64,000 nt of DNA, taken from Notamacropus eugenii. Its lineage: Eukaryota > Chordata > Mammalia > Diprotodontia > Macropodidae. Shown piece by piece: positions 35,041 through 46,500 of the stretch. Every line of letters starts with the position of its first letter. Position 1 is the stretch's first letter. The DNA lies in the NCBI RefSeq assembly GCF_028372415.1, contig NC_092879.1:93024741-93088740 (forward strand), given 5' to 3'. The position numbers were made by a program, and so were the translations under genes. The notes under the pieces were generated by a model, which was not told where the DNA came from, made no database searches, and saw only the letters and a program-made list of their open reading frames with translations.

Positions 35041-35155
35041 TTAAAGCAGGAGCTCTTCACCTTGTGTTGTTGATCCTTTGGTGGTCAGTCTGAGGAAGCC
35101 TACAATACCCTGCCCCAAAGAATGGTTTTAGATGTATGAAATAAATAGTGCACAG
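35041..35155. mobile_element. Small DNA-transposon fossil (hAT-like), partial
   Basis: 'gcaggagctcttcaccttgt', 'ggtcagtctgaggaagccta', 'gttttagatgtatgaaataa': same family as 7305-7470 and 47325-47532. Confidence 0.45.
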
Positions 35156-35335
35156 AGCATTGGGGCCAAGAGTCAGGAAACTGTGTTCAGATCTGACCTT
35201 GGACACTTACTAGCTGTGTGACCCCAGGCAAGTCACTTAACTTTGTTTACCTCAGTTTCCTCATCTGTACAATGAGGATAATAATAGCACCTGCCTTCCA
35301 GTGAGATAATAATTGTAAAGTGCTTTGTGAATCTG
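35140..35335 (+). repeat. CORE-SINE, sense
   Basis: 'acttactagctgtgtgaccc', 'aggcaagtcacttaactttg', 'cagtttcctcatctgtacaa', 'gtaaagtgctttgtgaatct'. Well preserved. Confidence 0.85.
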
Positions 35336-35804
35336 AATCTGTATTCCTTACTATCCTGGTCCAGAAAAAGAGATGGCTGAGAATCAAAGCATTGTGAATT
35401 CTGTTCCAAGTGGGGTGGCTAGTTTACTGAAAAGCTTTAACAGAGGCTGTTGCAATTGACTTGGCTGATTGAAGATCCAAAGACAGAAACATAATCTCTG
35501 AAAGTCCTGCTATTACATGTGATTTGCCCTGCTATTGTCTGTGTGATCTTGGACAGGTTCTTTCCTTGGTATCATCAGGGTACCGGTCACTCTCATTCTT
35601 TTCAACTTGAATATTCCTCAAGCCAGGTAATCAGCCATTGCCAGAAAGATCAGGTGGGCCTTTTGGTGCAATACAAGTCCCCAAGGAATTGTCCACTGCA
35701 TCATGACATTATGCTGTCAGCCCTTGGGTGAGTGGAACACTCCTTTCTCTCACTCTGAGGCAAAGCCCCTTATGCTAAAAAGCTTACTCCACATAGATCA
35801 CACA

Positions 35805-36640
35805 GTAAGTCAGTCAACAAAAATTTAAGAGCCTATTATGAGGTAGGCACTATGCTAAGTGCTGGGGATACAAAAAAAGGAAAAAGACAGTCCCATCCAA
35901 ATTGGGCAGACACCCTTAAAAACAGCGATATACAGGCAAAATAGAGATAGGATAAACTGAAGATATCAAAAGGAATGCCACAACACTACTCCTCTCCTCA
36001 CCTCAGTGTCTCCAGATCTACCCCACCAATAAGAAACCAGATATCTCAATCCCTACACCCTGTTTTTCCTTTTTTCCCTTCCCTCCAAATCATATAATAA
36101 CGTATAATAGAAACCAAGAGTCAATGTCCTTAGCAGCTGAGAACCTTGAACTCTGTTTGTTTCTGGAACTTTGTGCATTGCTAAATAAATTGATGTCAGG
36201 TGTAACTACTCAGTATCTTTATTTTACCATAATACCAGATCAAAGAATATATGGTGAGTTGTAAGGTGTAAAAAAAAATTGGAGTGTGGGAAGGTCTAGG
36301 TTATAAAGGACTTGGAAAATCAAACAGAGCAGTCTTTGTTTAGCCCTGGGGATCATAGGGAGCCACTGGAATTTACTGAATGGGGGAAGTGACATGGTCA
36401 GAGCTGAGCTTTAGGAAGATCACTCTGATGTTGGAGTGGAGGATGGACTGATGCAGAGAGATTAACCAACAAGCTGTTGCAATGGGCCTGGTGTGAGATG
36501 ATGAAGGCCTGAACCTGGGTGGTGGCAGTGGCAGAGGAGAGAATGGAGTGTATTCAAGACATGTAGAACCAACAGGTCTTAGCCACAGATTAGATATAAG
36601 GAGTGATATGGCACTTAGGTTGTGAACTTGGGTAACTGGG
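35805..36640 (+). repeat. Old interspersed repeat interrupted near 35990-36260
   Basis: The left part aggcactatgctaagtgctg and the right part gggagccactggaatttact, gacatggtcagagctgagct, ggatggactgatgcagagag belong to one old family. The middle block (about 270 bp, with an aataaa near its end) is foreign to it and could be another insertion. I cannot name it. Confidence 0.5.
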
Positions 36641-37385
36641 AGGATGGTGGTACCCTGGACAGCAGCAGGGAACCTATATTTTTAAAATGCAGTGCAGCTG
36701 GCAGGTAATTTGGGTAAGATCAGAAAGCTACCATCAAATCCTTACTTTTAGCCAGTGGTTTAAAGACCAATAAAAACAATTTTTATACAATGCCCATCTG
36801 GCACACCAGTTGGAAAACACGATTGTGAGAAATAACTCAGGCTCAGGAGGGGTGAAGATAAGATATGTTTCTGTAACTGCAGTAGTGGGTGTCTCATAAT
36901 ATAGATGCATTCTATAGAAACAAAAGCAAGCCTTAAAAACCTATGCCCAACAGTGAAGTCCCTCCCCTCTTCTCCTCACTGGCTGGGTAATAGAGGGTGT
37001 ACAACTTTCCATTTTGCTTATAACACAATTCCCCTTGATATGTCCCTTCTCCCACTATGTGTATTATATGACTGTTACAATGAACATTTAGTCCTTCCAG
37101 AGGAGAAGTTAATATTCATAAGCTTATTATGCATGAGCATTGCAAGCAAGACTTAACTTTTACTCTTCTTAGCTGACTTATAACCTGAAAACAAGATAAA
37201 ACCAGTTGGATCCTGTTTTGCCTGTTATCTTCTGTGTGAGACATAACTCCTCTGTGGCATCTCCCATTCTGTTGATTGTTATTCTGAATTTATTGAAACA
37301 AATTTATCCTTTATATCTCTCAATTTCCCTCTTCTCCTGCTACAGGTTAATCTAGTATTAATCTATGTTGATAGTGTCTCTGTCT
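36640..37385. other. No gene or clear repeat seen
   Basis: A-T rich sequence without an exon, RNA gene or repeat that I recognise. Confidence 0.4.
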
Positions 37386-37390
37386 AAATG

Positions 37391-37735
37391 TTGTTGTGTT
37401 TGTTCTTCGTTGCCGAAGAAGACCATGCCATCAGAGAAATGATGACATGACTTGCACTTGACTTTGTTTTGAGCGAGGGAGGGCTGTGCAGGTCACCAGC
37501 TTCACTTTCTCCTCCTGAGCCATCTGGATCCAGTGACCAGATATTCCTCAGGATGACTGGAGATGACCCACGATGCAATGGGAGACCTTGGTCTTTTTTG
37601 CCTAAGGCCTATTCAGGTGCTCAGAGTGAGGTGATGCTCATTCAGTGAATAGGCCTCTGTAAGAAGTAATCAGGGAATGGCCCCTTTAATGAGCAAAAGA
37701 AAAAAAATATAAGTAAATCAAGCTGGGAGGGAAAG
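37391..37735 (+). repeat. Dispersed marsupial retroposon (family not certain)
   Basis: 'cgttgccgaagaagaccatg', 'ctgtgcaggtcaccagcttc', 'gaataggcctctgtaagaag' and an A-rich end at about 37700. The opening recurs at 38058-38115. An RTE-related origin is possible. Confidence 0.5.
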
Positions 37736-38057
37736 AGCAAAAGTTCCTATTGATAATCACTCTGAAGCCAGAAGGGTCCAGAAAACAGCCCTTAAGTGGA
37801 ATTTGGGCAGGGACCTATTGCTGTCCAATCTATGGGCTTCAGAGTGCACTGGATTTAAGGTTGTGGGAAAGTAAAGAAAGAAATAGAAAGAAAGGAAGAA
37901 ATCTGGCCAGTAAACCCCAAGTTAACGGGGCATCCTCTGGCCATCCAAATTTGCCTTCCTTTGGAGAGGAGTAGGAAGGGGGGTGGAACAGAAGGGAGAG
38001 GATGAGCTGAGTCACCCAGCTAACCAGGTCCCCATTCAAGCAGCTTGGTCTACTTAC

Positions 38058-38115
38058 AGGTTGTGTTCGTCCTTTGTTTCCGAAGAAGACCATGACATCA
38101 GAGAAAATGATGTCT
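38058..38115 (+). repeat. Short copy of the repeat at 37391
   Basis: 'gttgtgttcgtcctttgttt' then 'ccgaagaagaccatgacatc': the first 60 bp of the same family. Confidence 0.55.
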
Positions 38116-38359
38116 CATCCTTAATAGTCATAGACAGAGAAATTCTCTTAGGTATGCTGATTAGCCTGATGAAAATGTTTAATCAATATCCCCCACAGCT
38201 TTCTTCTACAATCAATTTATTTACCTGCCATTTGCTGCAAGTCAAAAGACTTTCTGGTATGTATGAATCCCCTAGATTTCATAAGTCACGTATTACATCA
38301 TTTTTGTAGAAACAAAAGTTTTAATCATTCCTCACAATAATTAACTATTTTCTTATGGC

Positions 38360-38600
38360 TAGTAGCTAGCATTTACCCAGTGCTTTAATGTTTACAAAGT
38401 ACTTCACAGGTTATCTCACTTTATTCTCACACAACCCTTGAGATAGGTATTCTTTTTATCCCCATTTTACAGATGAGGAAACCAAGAAGGTAAGTGACTT
38501 GTCCCAGTCATGTAGCTGTCACGGGGAGGATTTGAACTCAGGCTTTCCAAACTCTGAGTTCAGCACTCTACATTGTTCTACATGGTTGCCTCTGAACAAA
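38360..38600 (-). repeat. MIR-type SINE, antisense
   Basis: 'tttacaaagtacttcacagg', 'ccccattttacagatgagga', 'gaggatttgaactcaggctt', 'cagcactctacattgttct'. Confidence 0.8.
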
Positions 38601-38796
38601 TGTTATCAGGAGTCTTAGAACTAAAGGTTATCTTGTGGGATATCTTGTATGTAAGATTCTTCCTTGGGACAATTTGCAGAAAGGAAAACTTTGGGAAAGT
38701 TTGGAAAGATTCCATTATCCTGGGGACTGATGTAGAAAATACCAAGTACTTACAATGTGACTACAACCCTCCCCTTAAAGTGAACTTTATCCAAGT

Positions 38797-39056
38797 CTTT
38801 TGTTGTTGTTCAATTGTTTTAGCTGTGTCTGATTCTTTGTGACCCAGTTTGGGGTTTTCTTGGCAAGGATACTGGCGTGGTTTGCTATTTCCTTCTCCAG
38901 TTTGTTTAATAGATGAGGAAGCTGAGCAAAGAGGGTTAAGAGACGCTCCCAAGGTCATACAGCTAGTAAGTGTCACAGGCCTGATTTGAACTCAGGAAAG
39001 TGAGTCTTCCTGACTCCAGGTCTGGTGCTCTAGCCACTGTACCAACTAGCTGCCCC
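38797..39056 (-). repeat. tRNA-derived SINE (Mar/MIR type), antisense, full length
   Basis: 'tgttgttcaattgttttagc', 'gtgacccagtttggggtttt', 'ggtcatacagctagtaagtg', 'tgactccaggtctggtgctc', ending at the head complement actagctgcccc. Confidence 0.85.
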
Positions 39057-39159
39057 GTTATCCAATCCTAGGCTACATTTTTGCATAGTTCAACAGAAGG
39101 TTCAAATTGTTAATGCTTTAAAGTGGTGTGCTTGAATTCATTTCTCTCATTTCCTCCAC

Positions 39160-39176
39160 AAAAGAATTGGGATGTT
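39160..39176 (+). repeat. Target-site duplication, 5' copy
   Basis: aaaagaattgggatgtt, identical to 42085-42101 on the other side of the element. Confidence 0.92.
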
Positions 39177-39318
39177 GAGCCAAGATGGCGGAGTAGAAAG
39201 ATGCACATACCCATAGCTCCGAACCCACAGCCCACAGAATGGCTACAGGGGAGTAACTCACAGCGAATTCTGCACCCAGAGGCCACAGAATATTGGAGTG
39301 AGGGAGATTTCTGTTCCG

Positions 39319-39640
39319 GAGGGACCTGCAAACCTCTCGCGGGGGGTCCTTCACACTGCGGACTGGGCGCCGGTACTGGGAGCTGAGGGCAGCCCTGCCA
39401 CGGCCGTGGCACCGAGAGGAAAAGATCCGAGCGGGCTTTTGGGACGGGATCTCCAGTGGCCACACAGGTCCCTCCACCCTCAGAGGGACCTGCAAACCTC
39501 TCGCAAAAGGTCCGTCGCACTGCAGACACAGAGCCCAGCCCAGACCTGCGGCCGCAGCCCCGGCACCGAGAGGAAAAGATCCGAGCGGGCTTCGGGGACA
39601 GGATCTCTAGCGGCCACACAAGTCCCTCCGCCCACAGGTG
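39319..39640 (+). repeat. Two tandem 5' UTR monomers of the HAL1-like element
   Basis: gagggacctgcaaacctctc occurs at 39319 and about 39484. ccgagaggaaaagatccgag occurs at about 39412 and 39565. ggatctc...ggccacaca...gtccctcc closes each unit. The period is about 155-165 bp. L1 promoters of several mammals are built from such monomers. Confidence 0.85.
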
Positions 39641-40010
39641 ACGGGGGTCGGTGAGAGAATCTCTTTGGCGGGTCGAGAGGGGAGTGGGGTGCCCCCATGA
39701 TTAGGGCCCCCCCGGGAGGTAGAAGCTGAGAGGCGGCTGCAGACAGGGGCTCCCCAAGCGGGCGGGAGCCTGGATCCATTGTGGAAGGTCTGTGCATAAA
39801 CCCCCTGAGGGAACTGAGCCTGAGAGGCGGCCCTGCCCCTACCTGACCACCTGAACTTAATCTCACACTGAATAGCAGCCCTGCCCCCCGCCAAAAGCCC
39901 TAAGGCTGGAAGCAGCATTTGAATCTCAGTCCCCAAACGCTGGCTGGGAGGATCAGGAGGTGAGGTGGGTGTGAGGAGAATATTCAGAGGTCAAGTCACT
40001 GGCTGGGAAA

Positions 40011-41099
40011 ATGCCCAGAAAAGGGAAAAGAAATAAGACTATTGAAGGCTACTTTCTGGGAGAACAGGCATTTCCTCCCTTCCTTTCTGATGAGGAAGAA
40101 CAATGCTTACCATCAGGCAAAGACACAGAAATCAAGGCCTCTGTGTCCCAGCCCACCCAATGGGCTCAGGCCATGGAAGAGCTCAAAAAGAATTTTGAAA
40201 ATCAAGTTAGAGAGGTGGAGGAAAAACTGGGAAGAGAAATGAGAGAGATGAAAGAAAAGCATGAAAAGCAGATCAGCTCCCTGCTAAAGGAGACCCAAAA
40301 AAATGTTGAAGAAAATAACACCTTGAAAACTAGCCTAACTCAATTGGCAAAAGAGGCTCAAAAAGCCAATGAGGAGAAGAATGCTTTCAAAAGCAGAATT
40401 AGCCAAATGGAAAAGGAGATTCAAAAGCTCACTGAAGAAAATAGTTCTTTCAAAACTAGAATGGCACAGATGGAGGCTAAGGACTTTGCGAGAAAGCATG
40501 ATATCACAGAACAAAGAGAGAAGAATGGAAAAATGGAAGATAATGTGAAATATCTCATTGGAAAAACAACTGACCTGGAAAATAGATTCAGGAGAGACAA
40601 TTTAAAAATTTTGGGACTACCTGAAAGCCATGATCAAAAGAAGAGCCTAGACATCATCTTCCATGAAATTATCAAGGAAAACTGCCCTGAGATTCTAGAA
40701 CCAGAGGGCAAAATAAATATTCAAGGAATCCACAGAACACCGCCTGAAAGAGATCCAAAAAGAGAAACTCCTAGGAACATTGTGGCCAAATTCCAGAGTT
40801 CCCAGGTCAAGGAGAAAATATTGCAAGCAGCTAGAAAGAAACAATTCAAGTATTGTGGAAATACAATCAGGATAACACAAGATCTAGCAGCCTCTACATT
40901 AAGGGATCAAAGGGCATGGAATAGGATATTTCAGAAGTCAAAGGAACTAGGACTAAAACCAAGAATCACCTACCCAGCAAAACTGAGTATAATACTTCAG
41001 GGGAAAAAATGGTCTTTCAATGAAATAGAGGATTTTCAAGCATTCTTGATGAAAAGACCAGAGCTGAAAAGAAAATTTGACTTTCAAACACAAGAATGA
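40011..41099 (+). CDS. LINE ORF1 protein (RNA-binding, HAL1/L1 type), intact
   Basis: The frame encodes 362 residues from MPRKGKRNKTIEGYF to KFDFQTQE and is uninterrupted. Residues about 50-165 form a long heptad-repeat coiled coil rich in E, K and Q (for example REVEEKLGREMREMKEKHEK), the trimerisation part. An RRM-like domain follows with RRDNLKILGLPE (about 193-204). The C-terminal domain has GNTIRITQDLAASTLRDQR, YPAKLSIILQGKKW and DFQAFL, matching human L1 ORF1p (RRSNLRIIGVPE, YPAKLSFI). It is a little longer than human ORF1p (338). In L1 this protein coats the element RNA as trimers. It is a transposon gene, not a host gene. Confidence 0.93.
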   Translation: MPRKGKRNKTIEGYFLGEQAFPPFLSDEEEQCLPSGKDTEIKASVSQPTQWAQAMEELKKNFENQVREVEEKLGREMREMKEKHEKQISSLLKETQKNVEENNTLKTSLTQLAKEAQKANEEKNAFKSRISQMEKEIQKLTEENSSFKTRMAQMEAKDFARKHDITEQREKNGKMEDNVKYLIGKTTDLENRFRRDNLKILGLPESHDQKKSLDIIFHEIIKENCPEILEPEGKINIQGIHRTPPERDPKRETPRNIVAKFQSSQVKEKILQAARKKQFKYCGNTIRITQDLAASTLRDQRAWNRIFQKSKELGLKPRITYPAKLSIILQGKKWSFNEIEDFQAFLMKRPELKRKFDFQTQE

Positions 41100-42084
41100 A
41101 GAGAAGCATGAAAAGGTGAACAGCAAAGAGAAGTCATAAGGGACTTACTAAAGTTGAACTGTTTACATTCCTACATGGAAAGACAATATGTGTAACTCTT
41201 GACACATTTCAGTATCTGGGTACTAGGTGGGAGTACACACACACACATGCACACACGCACACATACATAGAGGCAGAGTGCACAGAGTGAATTGAAGAGG
41301 ATGGGATCATATCTTAAAAAAAATGAAATCAAGCAGTGAGAGAGAAATATATTGGGAGGAGAAAGGGAGAAATTGAATGGGGCAAATTATCTCTCATAAA
41401 AGAGGCAAGCAAAAGACTCATTAGTGGAGGGATAAAGAGGGGAGGTGAAAGAAAAACATGAAGTCTACTCTCATCACATTCCACTAAAGGAAAGAATAAA
41501 ATGCACACTCATTTTGGTAGGAAAACCTATCTCACAATACAGGAAAGTGGGGGACAAGGGGACAAGCAGGGTGGGGGGGATGACGGAAGGGAGGGCATGG
41601 GGAGGAGAATGCAATTCGAGGTCGACACTCATGGGGAGGGATAGGATCAAAAGAGAATAGAAGTAATGGGGGACAGGATAGGATGGAGGGAAATATAGTT
41701 AGTCCTATACAACACAACTATCATGGAAGTCATTTGCAAAACTACACAGATTTGGCCTATATTGAATTGCTTGCCTTCCAAAGGGAAGGGGTGGAGAGGG
41801 AGGGAGGTAAAGAAGTTGGAACTCAAAGTGTTAGGATCAACTGTAATGTTCTTACCACTAGGAAATAAGAAATACAGGTAAAGGGGTATAGAAAGCTATC
41901 TGGCCCTACAGGACAAAAGAGAAGACGGAGACAAGGGCAGAGAGGGATGATAAAAGAGAGAGTAGATTGGTCACAGGGGCAATTAGAATGCTTGGTGTTT
42001 GGGGGGGGGGAGGGGATAAAAGGGGAGAGAATTTGTAACCCAAAATTTTGTGAAAATGAATGTTAAAAGTTAAATTAAAAAAAA

Positions 42085-42101
42085 AAAAGAATTGGGATGT
42101 T
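42085..42101 (+). repeat. Target-site duplication, 3' copy
   Basis: aaaagaattgggatgtt. Its first bases merge with the poly(A) tail of the element. Confidence 0.9.
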
Positions 42102-42168
42102 ACCAGATGCCAAAAGTCAATGAAATATAAACAGTACATTTCTTTAGAAAACAAATTGCTTTGCCCCG

Positions 42169-42186
42169 CCCCCCCCCCCCCCCCCC
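42169..42186 (+). repeat. Poly-C run
   Basis: Eighteen uninterrupted C. Confidence 0.95.
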
Positions 42187-42569
42187 AGCTGAGCTGGACA
42201 AAACATTTTTGTGGTGGCTGGATTCGTTTCCCACACATCCCATATGTGGCCTCAAGGATGTTGGCTCCATGTTTCCTGTTAGAAGCATCAGTCTATCTTG
42301 AGCTCTGTAATTCATCATAAGGAGTTGTAAGGCAACTCCTCATTTAACATGATGTTTGAGGGGGAAGAGTATTTTTACTAAAGCATGGAAGGGTAACTGG
42401 AAACATGAGAATGTGAAAATTGGAGGGTAATTTTGTGTCTGACATAGCCTCTTTCTGGTTATCCGGCCTCTTGGGATTATGGGGAAGTACCTTATGAGAT
42501 ACTACTATCCTAAAATGAAATCTAAACAAGCCAACACACTCCAGGAGTGCAAACCATTTGACTGTCTAC

Positions 42570-42717
42570 TAGGGGTGGGGAACCACATGTGGCCCTCTAG
42601 ATCCTCAAGTGTGGTCTTTTGAAATTTGTCCTATAAAACTTGGATTCCATCAAGAGGCCACACTTGAGGATTTAGAGGGCCACACGTGACCCTGAGGCCA
42701 CAGGTTCCCCACCCCTG
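42570..42717. mobile_element. Palindromic non-autonomous DNA transposon (hAT-like MITE)
   Basis: The two halves are inverted repeats: aggggtggggaacc with ggttccccacccct at the ends, ggccctctagatcctcaagt with acttgaggatttagagggcc inside. A short A-T rich centre lies between. Such GGGGTGGGGAACC elements are a known dispersed type in marsupials. The hAT class is inferred. Confidence 0.75.
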
Positions 42718-43242
42718 GATTCTATTGCAGAAACTATGAAAGCAGAAAGTATTCTACCAAGGCCTTTATCTCTGTCAGAAGGGCATCTACTCCAAAAACG
42801 ACTTTTCTTCATCTAAAATCTAGCTAAAATCATGGGAAAGTCACCCAAGCTCTCTGAGCCCATTTCCTCACCTGAAACACCAGAATCCTACTCGCATTCC
42901 TTGTTAGCTTTGCTTTGAGGAAAGCATTATGTCCATTTTAACAAGTACTTGCTTAGTAACAAATTCTTGCTTCCCCTACTCCCAACTGCAGCCTTCCTAA
43001 ATGTAAACATCCTTCCCTCCCATGCCGTGTATGCTTAGAATTGTACTTACACTCAGTGCAATATAGACATAGACACTTAAGCCAAAAGATTTTAATGGGA
43101 GAATGTGGTAGGCATTCTTGAGTAGAAGCAAGAGTCTTCTAATAGGTCCCAGCAGCTCAGAATTGATGCCATCTTTGACCCTTCCCTCCCCACCAAAACT
43201 GTGGCAAATCTAACTCCTTGGTATGCATTTGTATTTATTCAC

Positions 43243-43246
<4 letters not shown>

Positions 43247-43277
<31 letters not shown>
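43247..43277 (+). repeat. (TG)n microsatellite
   Basis: About 15 TG units. From 42720 to 43560 no other feature was recognised. Confidence 0.95.
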
Positions 43278-43279
<2 letters not shown>

Positions 43280-43559
43280 ACGTGTGTTTTCCTTGCTGTC
43301 TCCCCCACTGGAATGTAAGCTCAGTGCTGGAAGGGATTGCTCCACTCTTCTTACTTGTGTGCCTGTCCCCTGGTCTACTGCCCCCTACATAGCAGTTGTG
43401 TAATACATACCTGTTGATGGATTCTGTCATATTTAAAGGTCAATGTGTCTTCTATTGCTGCACTTTTGACTTTCACAAAAAACGTTTGCCTTGAAATTCC
43501 ACTCTCCTCTGCCATGCTAATCTTATGACAATTTACCCGAAATAAGACCAAAGTGATGG

Positions 43560-46500
43560 CACTGAGCAAAGTCCAGATTTATTTTCAACTTTCAAAAGAG
43601 GTCAAACAAGATGAACTCCATTTTAAAGGAAAAACTATTAAAAAAAATAAAAGCTGCCCACTTAAGTCTTTCAGTGTGCAGAGTCGGAGAAATGCGACCT
43701 AGGTGATATAGAGAAATACAGCTCCCCCCTCCCTTCCCCATGGATGTTTAGGTCGGGGAGAAGGTTCCAGGTAGGGAAAGCATGGGATTGTAAGCAAACC
43801 TCTCCACAGAGCATTTCTTGGAGCATGCCTGTGGATGCCTTGGGATAATTTCCGAAGTGTCCTGGGGCTTGGTTTTCAGCTAATCTGCCAATCTGCCAAT
43901 CTGCGGACCATATTTCTTTTCATCACTGCCAAGATGAGGTAGGAGTTCGTAATACCTGCTGTCAGCCTAAGCTGTGAGCTATCCTCAGCAGTCCCCTGGC
44001 TAATCGCCAGTTCCAAGGGCACTGATGGACACTAAAATCTAGCAGGCCTAAACCTCAACTGAGAGTAATTACTCCAAACTAGATCAGATACCTAGGACAC
44101 GTAGACTTGACACTTATTCCTAAAGAGGAAAACAAATTCCTTACAGATAGAAGCAAGAGTACAAAGGAACATCAACTCCAATCTGTACCCCTGCCTTATC
44201 TGGCCTCAAAAAGAAAAACACAGAGAAACCACTATAAATGGAACACTTCCACACAGCTCAATACACAGGAAAACCAAGGCCTTCTCCACTATCGTGGAGA
44301 TCATGGATTACCCGCCATTGTGCGTCCCTGTCCACAAAAGCTCCAAGAGCCAAATCTGAAGCCCCTTAACCTCACTCCCTTTACATGCCCAGCACCCAAT
44401 AGGAATGAGTCTCTGAGCACTAAGCTATGGTCTAAGCATCGAAGTTCCTGCCTTTATCTGACAATGCCTTAGGAGCCTTCTTCAGATAGTTATTATGGAC
44501 AAGACTAGCGGCAGTGGAGAACTATGGCAAAAGCAATTTGGAATTGCCTCCTTAAAGGTACTGGGAATTAGAAGGAATGCATGAGGTGAAAAAACTCTGA
44601 GTAAATACGTGGGCTACTTGGCTGGCAGGCTGGTGACTCACACAAGGCACTCTGCTTCCTCAAGCTAAGGCTAGGTAGTGGGGCTCCAAAGAGTCCTAGG
44701 GCCACCTCTGTGGACCAAATGAAAAACAAGTCTTTTTGCTGTTCACAAAACAGCAAACTTCAGAGTACCCCTAACTCTTCAATGAGAAAAGAGGCAGAAA
44801 CATCTGTGGTTTAATATAAGAAAACTGAATAACAAATATAGCCTTATACATAGGTTAAAAAAATCCAACAAAATCAAAACAATATTTTCCAGCCTACCCA
44901 CATTGACTTAAGTCAGAGTGTAGGAGAAAGAGGAAAGAGGAAGGTGGGGGAATACTTGGTTTTCCTCAGCACCCCCTTGTTTTCCCTCAGTTTGATAATC
45001 TCCTACACTCTCTGGGCAGGGAAGATATTAGGAAACGGGAAAAGCTCAAAAAGGGAACAGGACAAGCAACTTATGGGTTGGAATGGGAACGGGTGAGTCT
45101 ACAAATGGAGAACAGAGGAGCAAATACAGCAATGAACCAGAAAGGCTCCCACTGGACACTGAATTCCGAGCGTAGGGATCATGTCCCCAACTTTTGTTTC
45201 TAGCACTGGGAACGGGTGAGTCTACAAATGGAGAGCAGAGGAGCAAATACAGCAATGAACCAGAAAGGCTCCCACTGGACACTGAATTCCGAGCGTAGGG
45301 ATCATGTCCCCAACTTTTGTTTCTAGCACTGGGAACGGGTGAGTCTACAAATGGAGAGCAGAGGAGCAAATACAGCAATGAACCAGAAAGGCTCCCACTG
45401 GACACTGAATTCCGAGCGTAGGGATCATGTCCCCAACTTTTGTTTCTAGCACGCCTGTGGGGCACACCCAACAGATGTTCAATACTTGTTGACTGAGGTA
45501 AGGCAAAGCATCAGCTCATGAACTGGTGTGGTTCGCCCAAGACTACGGTAGTCAGTGTGACTTGTGCTGCCCGTCTGCTTCTAGGAGTCATGGCGGCCTT
45601 CCATGTTCTGGTTAGAGCGGTTCACCCTGACCTCATTGCCAACATGAAGTTCTAAAAGCTGGTACAGACTCAAAGGCAGGTAGATCACTGCAGTGCTCAT
45701 ATGACACAAGCTCCTTCAAGGGCAGATGAAGATACCAAAAGCTTGGAATTCATTTTGTCCAGTATATACACGTTGGCAGAGTTGTGCGCCTGAACGGACC
45801 AGCCTCTCAACTGGGCCCTCTACTTGCTCTGTAATAAACCCATTTCTTACTGCAAGATTGCAATAAAACCATCTCAGAATAAGAGAAAAGGAAAATGTCA
45901 ATGAAGCCCAAATGAAACATGTGAAGATTTTTCATACTGGTAGGTTTGTAATAACCCACTTTTTCTCAAAATAGCCTCAGGAGAGGCGCTGAAGGGCACT
46001 TGTGATTCTGGCTTACTGTGAATCATGAAAGGCAACAAACTTCTGAGAAGGATGAAAATTGGAAGTATAATAGCTCACTTGATGAAAGTAAATATACTCT
46101 GGTTACTCTCCTACATTAGCAGTTGACACCAAAAAAAAAGCAAAAACCAAAAAACCCAAACAAAACAAAAAACACACTGCCATCTGGTGCTGATTGGTGA
46201 AAGAGAAACCCACACAAGTTTGAATGTGCTATCCTTAATGCCATTATCTTTTTTTTTTTTTGTTGGGCTGGGTAGGCTTCCCAAGAAAGTGGGTTCTCCT
46301 GATATTAAATTTTGTAACCATCACAAAATCTGATTGTTTTCGCTTTCATGAGAATGGCCCACTCCTCTCTCTGGGTTTTTAAGTGCGTGACTTGTGAACC
46401 CAAAACTGTTTGATAACCTGCCTCTTCTGACTAGCTGGCCCAATGGTTTCAGTTTTCACTGAATAATTTTCAAAATAACTAATGGAGAATGGGAGAAAAT

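Larger units (their letters stand above)
39177..42088 (+). mobile_element. Full-length ORF1-only LINE (HAL1-like) with intact ORF1
   Basis: The element starts gagccaagatggcggagtag, the standard L1-type 5' end. A CpG-rich 5' UTR carries two tandem monomers (about 39319-39640). ORF1 is intact at 40011-41099, a roughly 1-kb 3' UTR follows, and the element ends in a poly(A) run. It is bounded by a perfect 17-bp target-site duplication (aaaagaattgggatgtt) at 39160-39176 and 42085-42101. No ORF2 is present and there is no sign of a deletion scar. A second copy (16745-19503) has the same plan, so the lack of ORF2 is a family property, as in HAL1. Mobilisation would need L1 ORF2 in trans. The perfect duplication and open ORF1 argue for a fairly recent insertion. 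Confidence 0.92.

Noticed and set aside
35990-36260. Possible second LTR inside an old repeat
   Set aside because: Only an AATAAA and a foreign block inside a repeat were seen. No TG...CA ends or flanking duplication could be defined.
39110-39936. Several open frames on both strands around 39.1-39.9 kb
   Set aside because: They lie in the CpG-rich 5' UTR of the HAL1-like LINE.
44107-44472. 121-codon plus-strand frame
   Set aside because: Lies antisense within the inferred IL13RA1 3' UTR. No homology, promoter or splice context seen.
45046-45471. 141-codon repetitive minus-strand frame
   Set aside because: It results from a 123-bp unit (divisible by 3) repeated three times in a 3' UTR. I also considered a CRISPR-like array and rejected it: the units are contiguous, with no spacers, in a mammalian gene.
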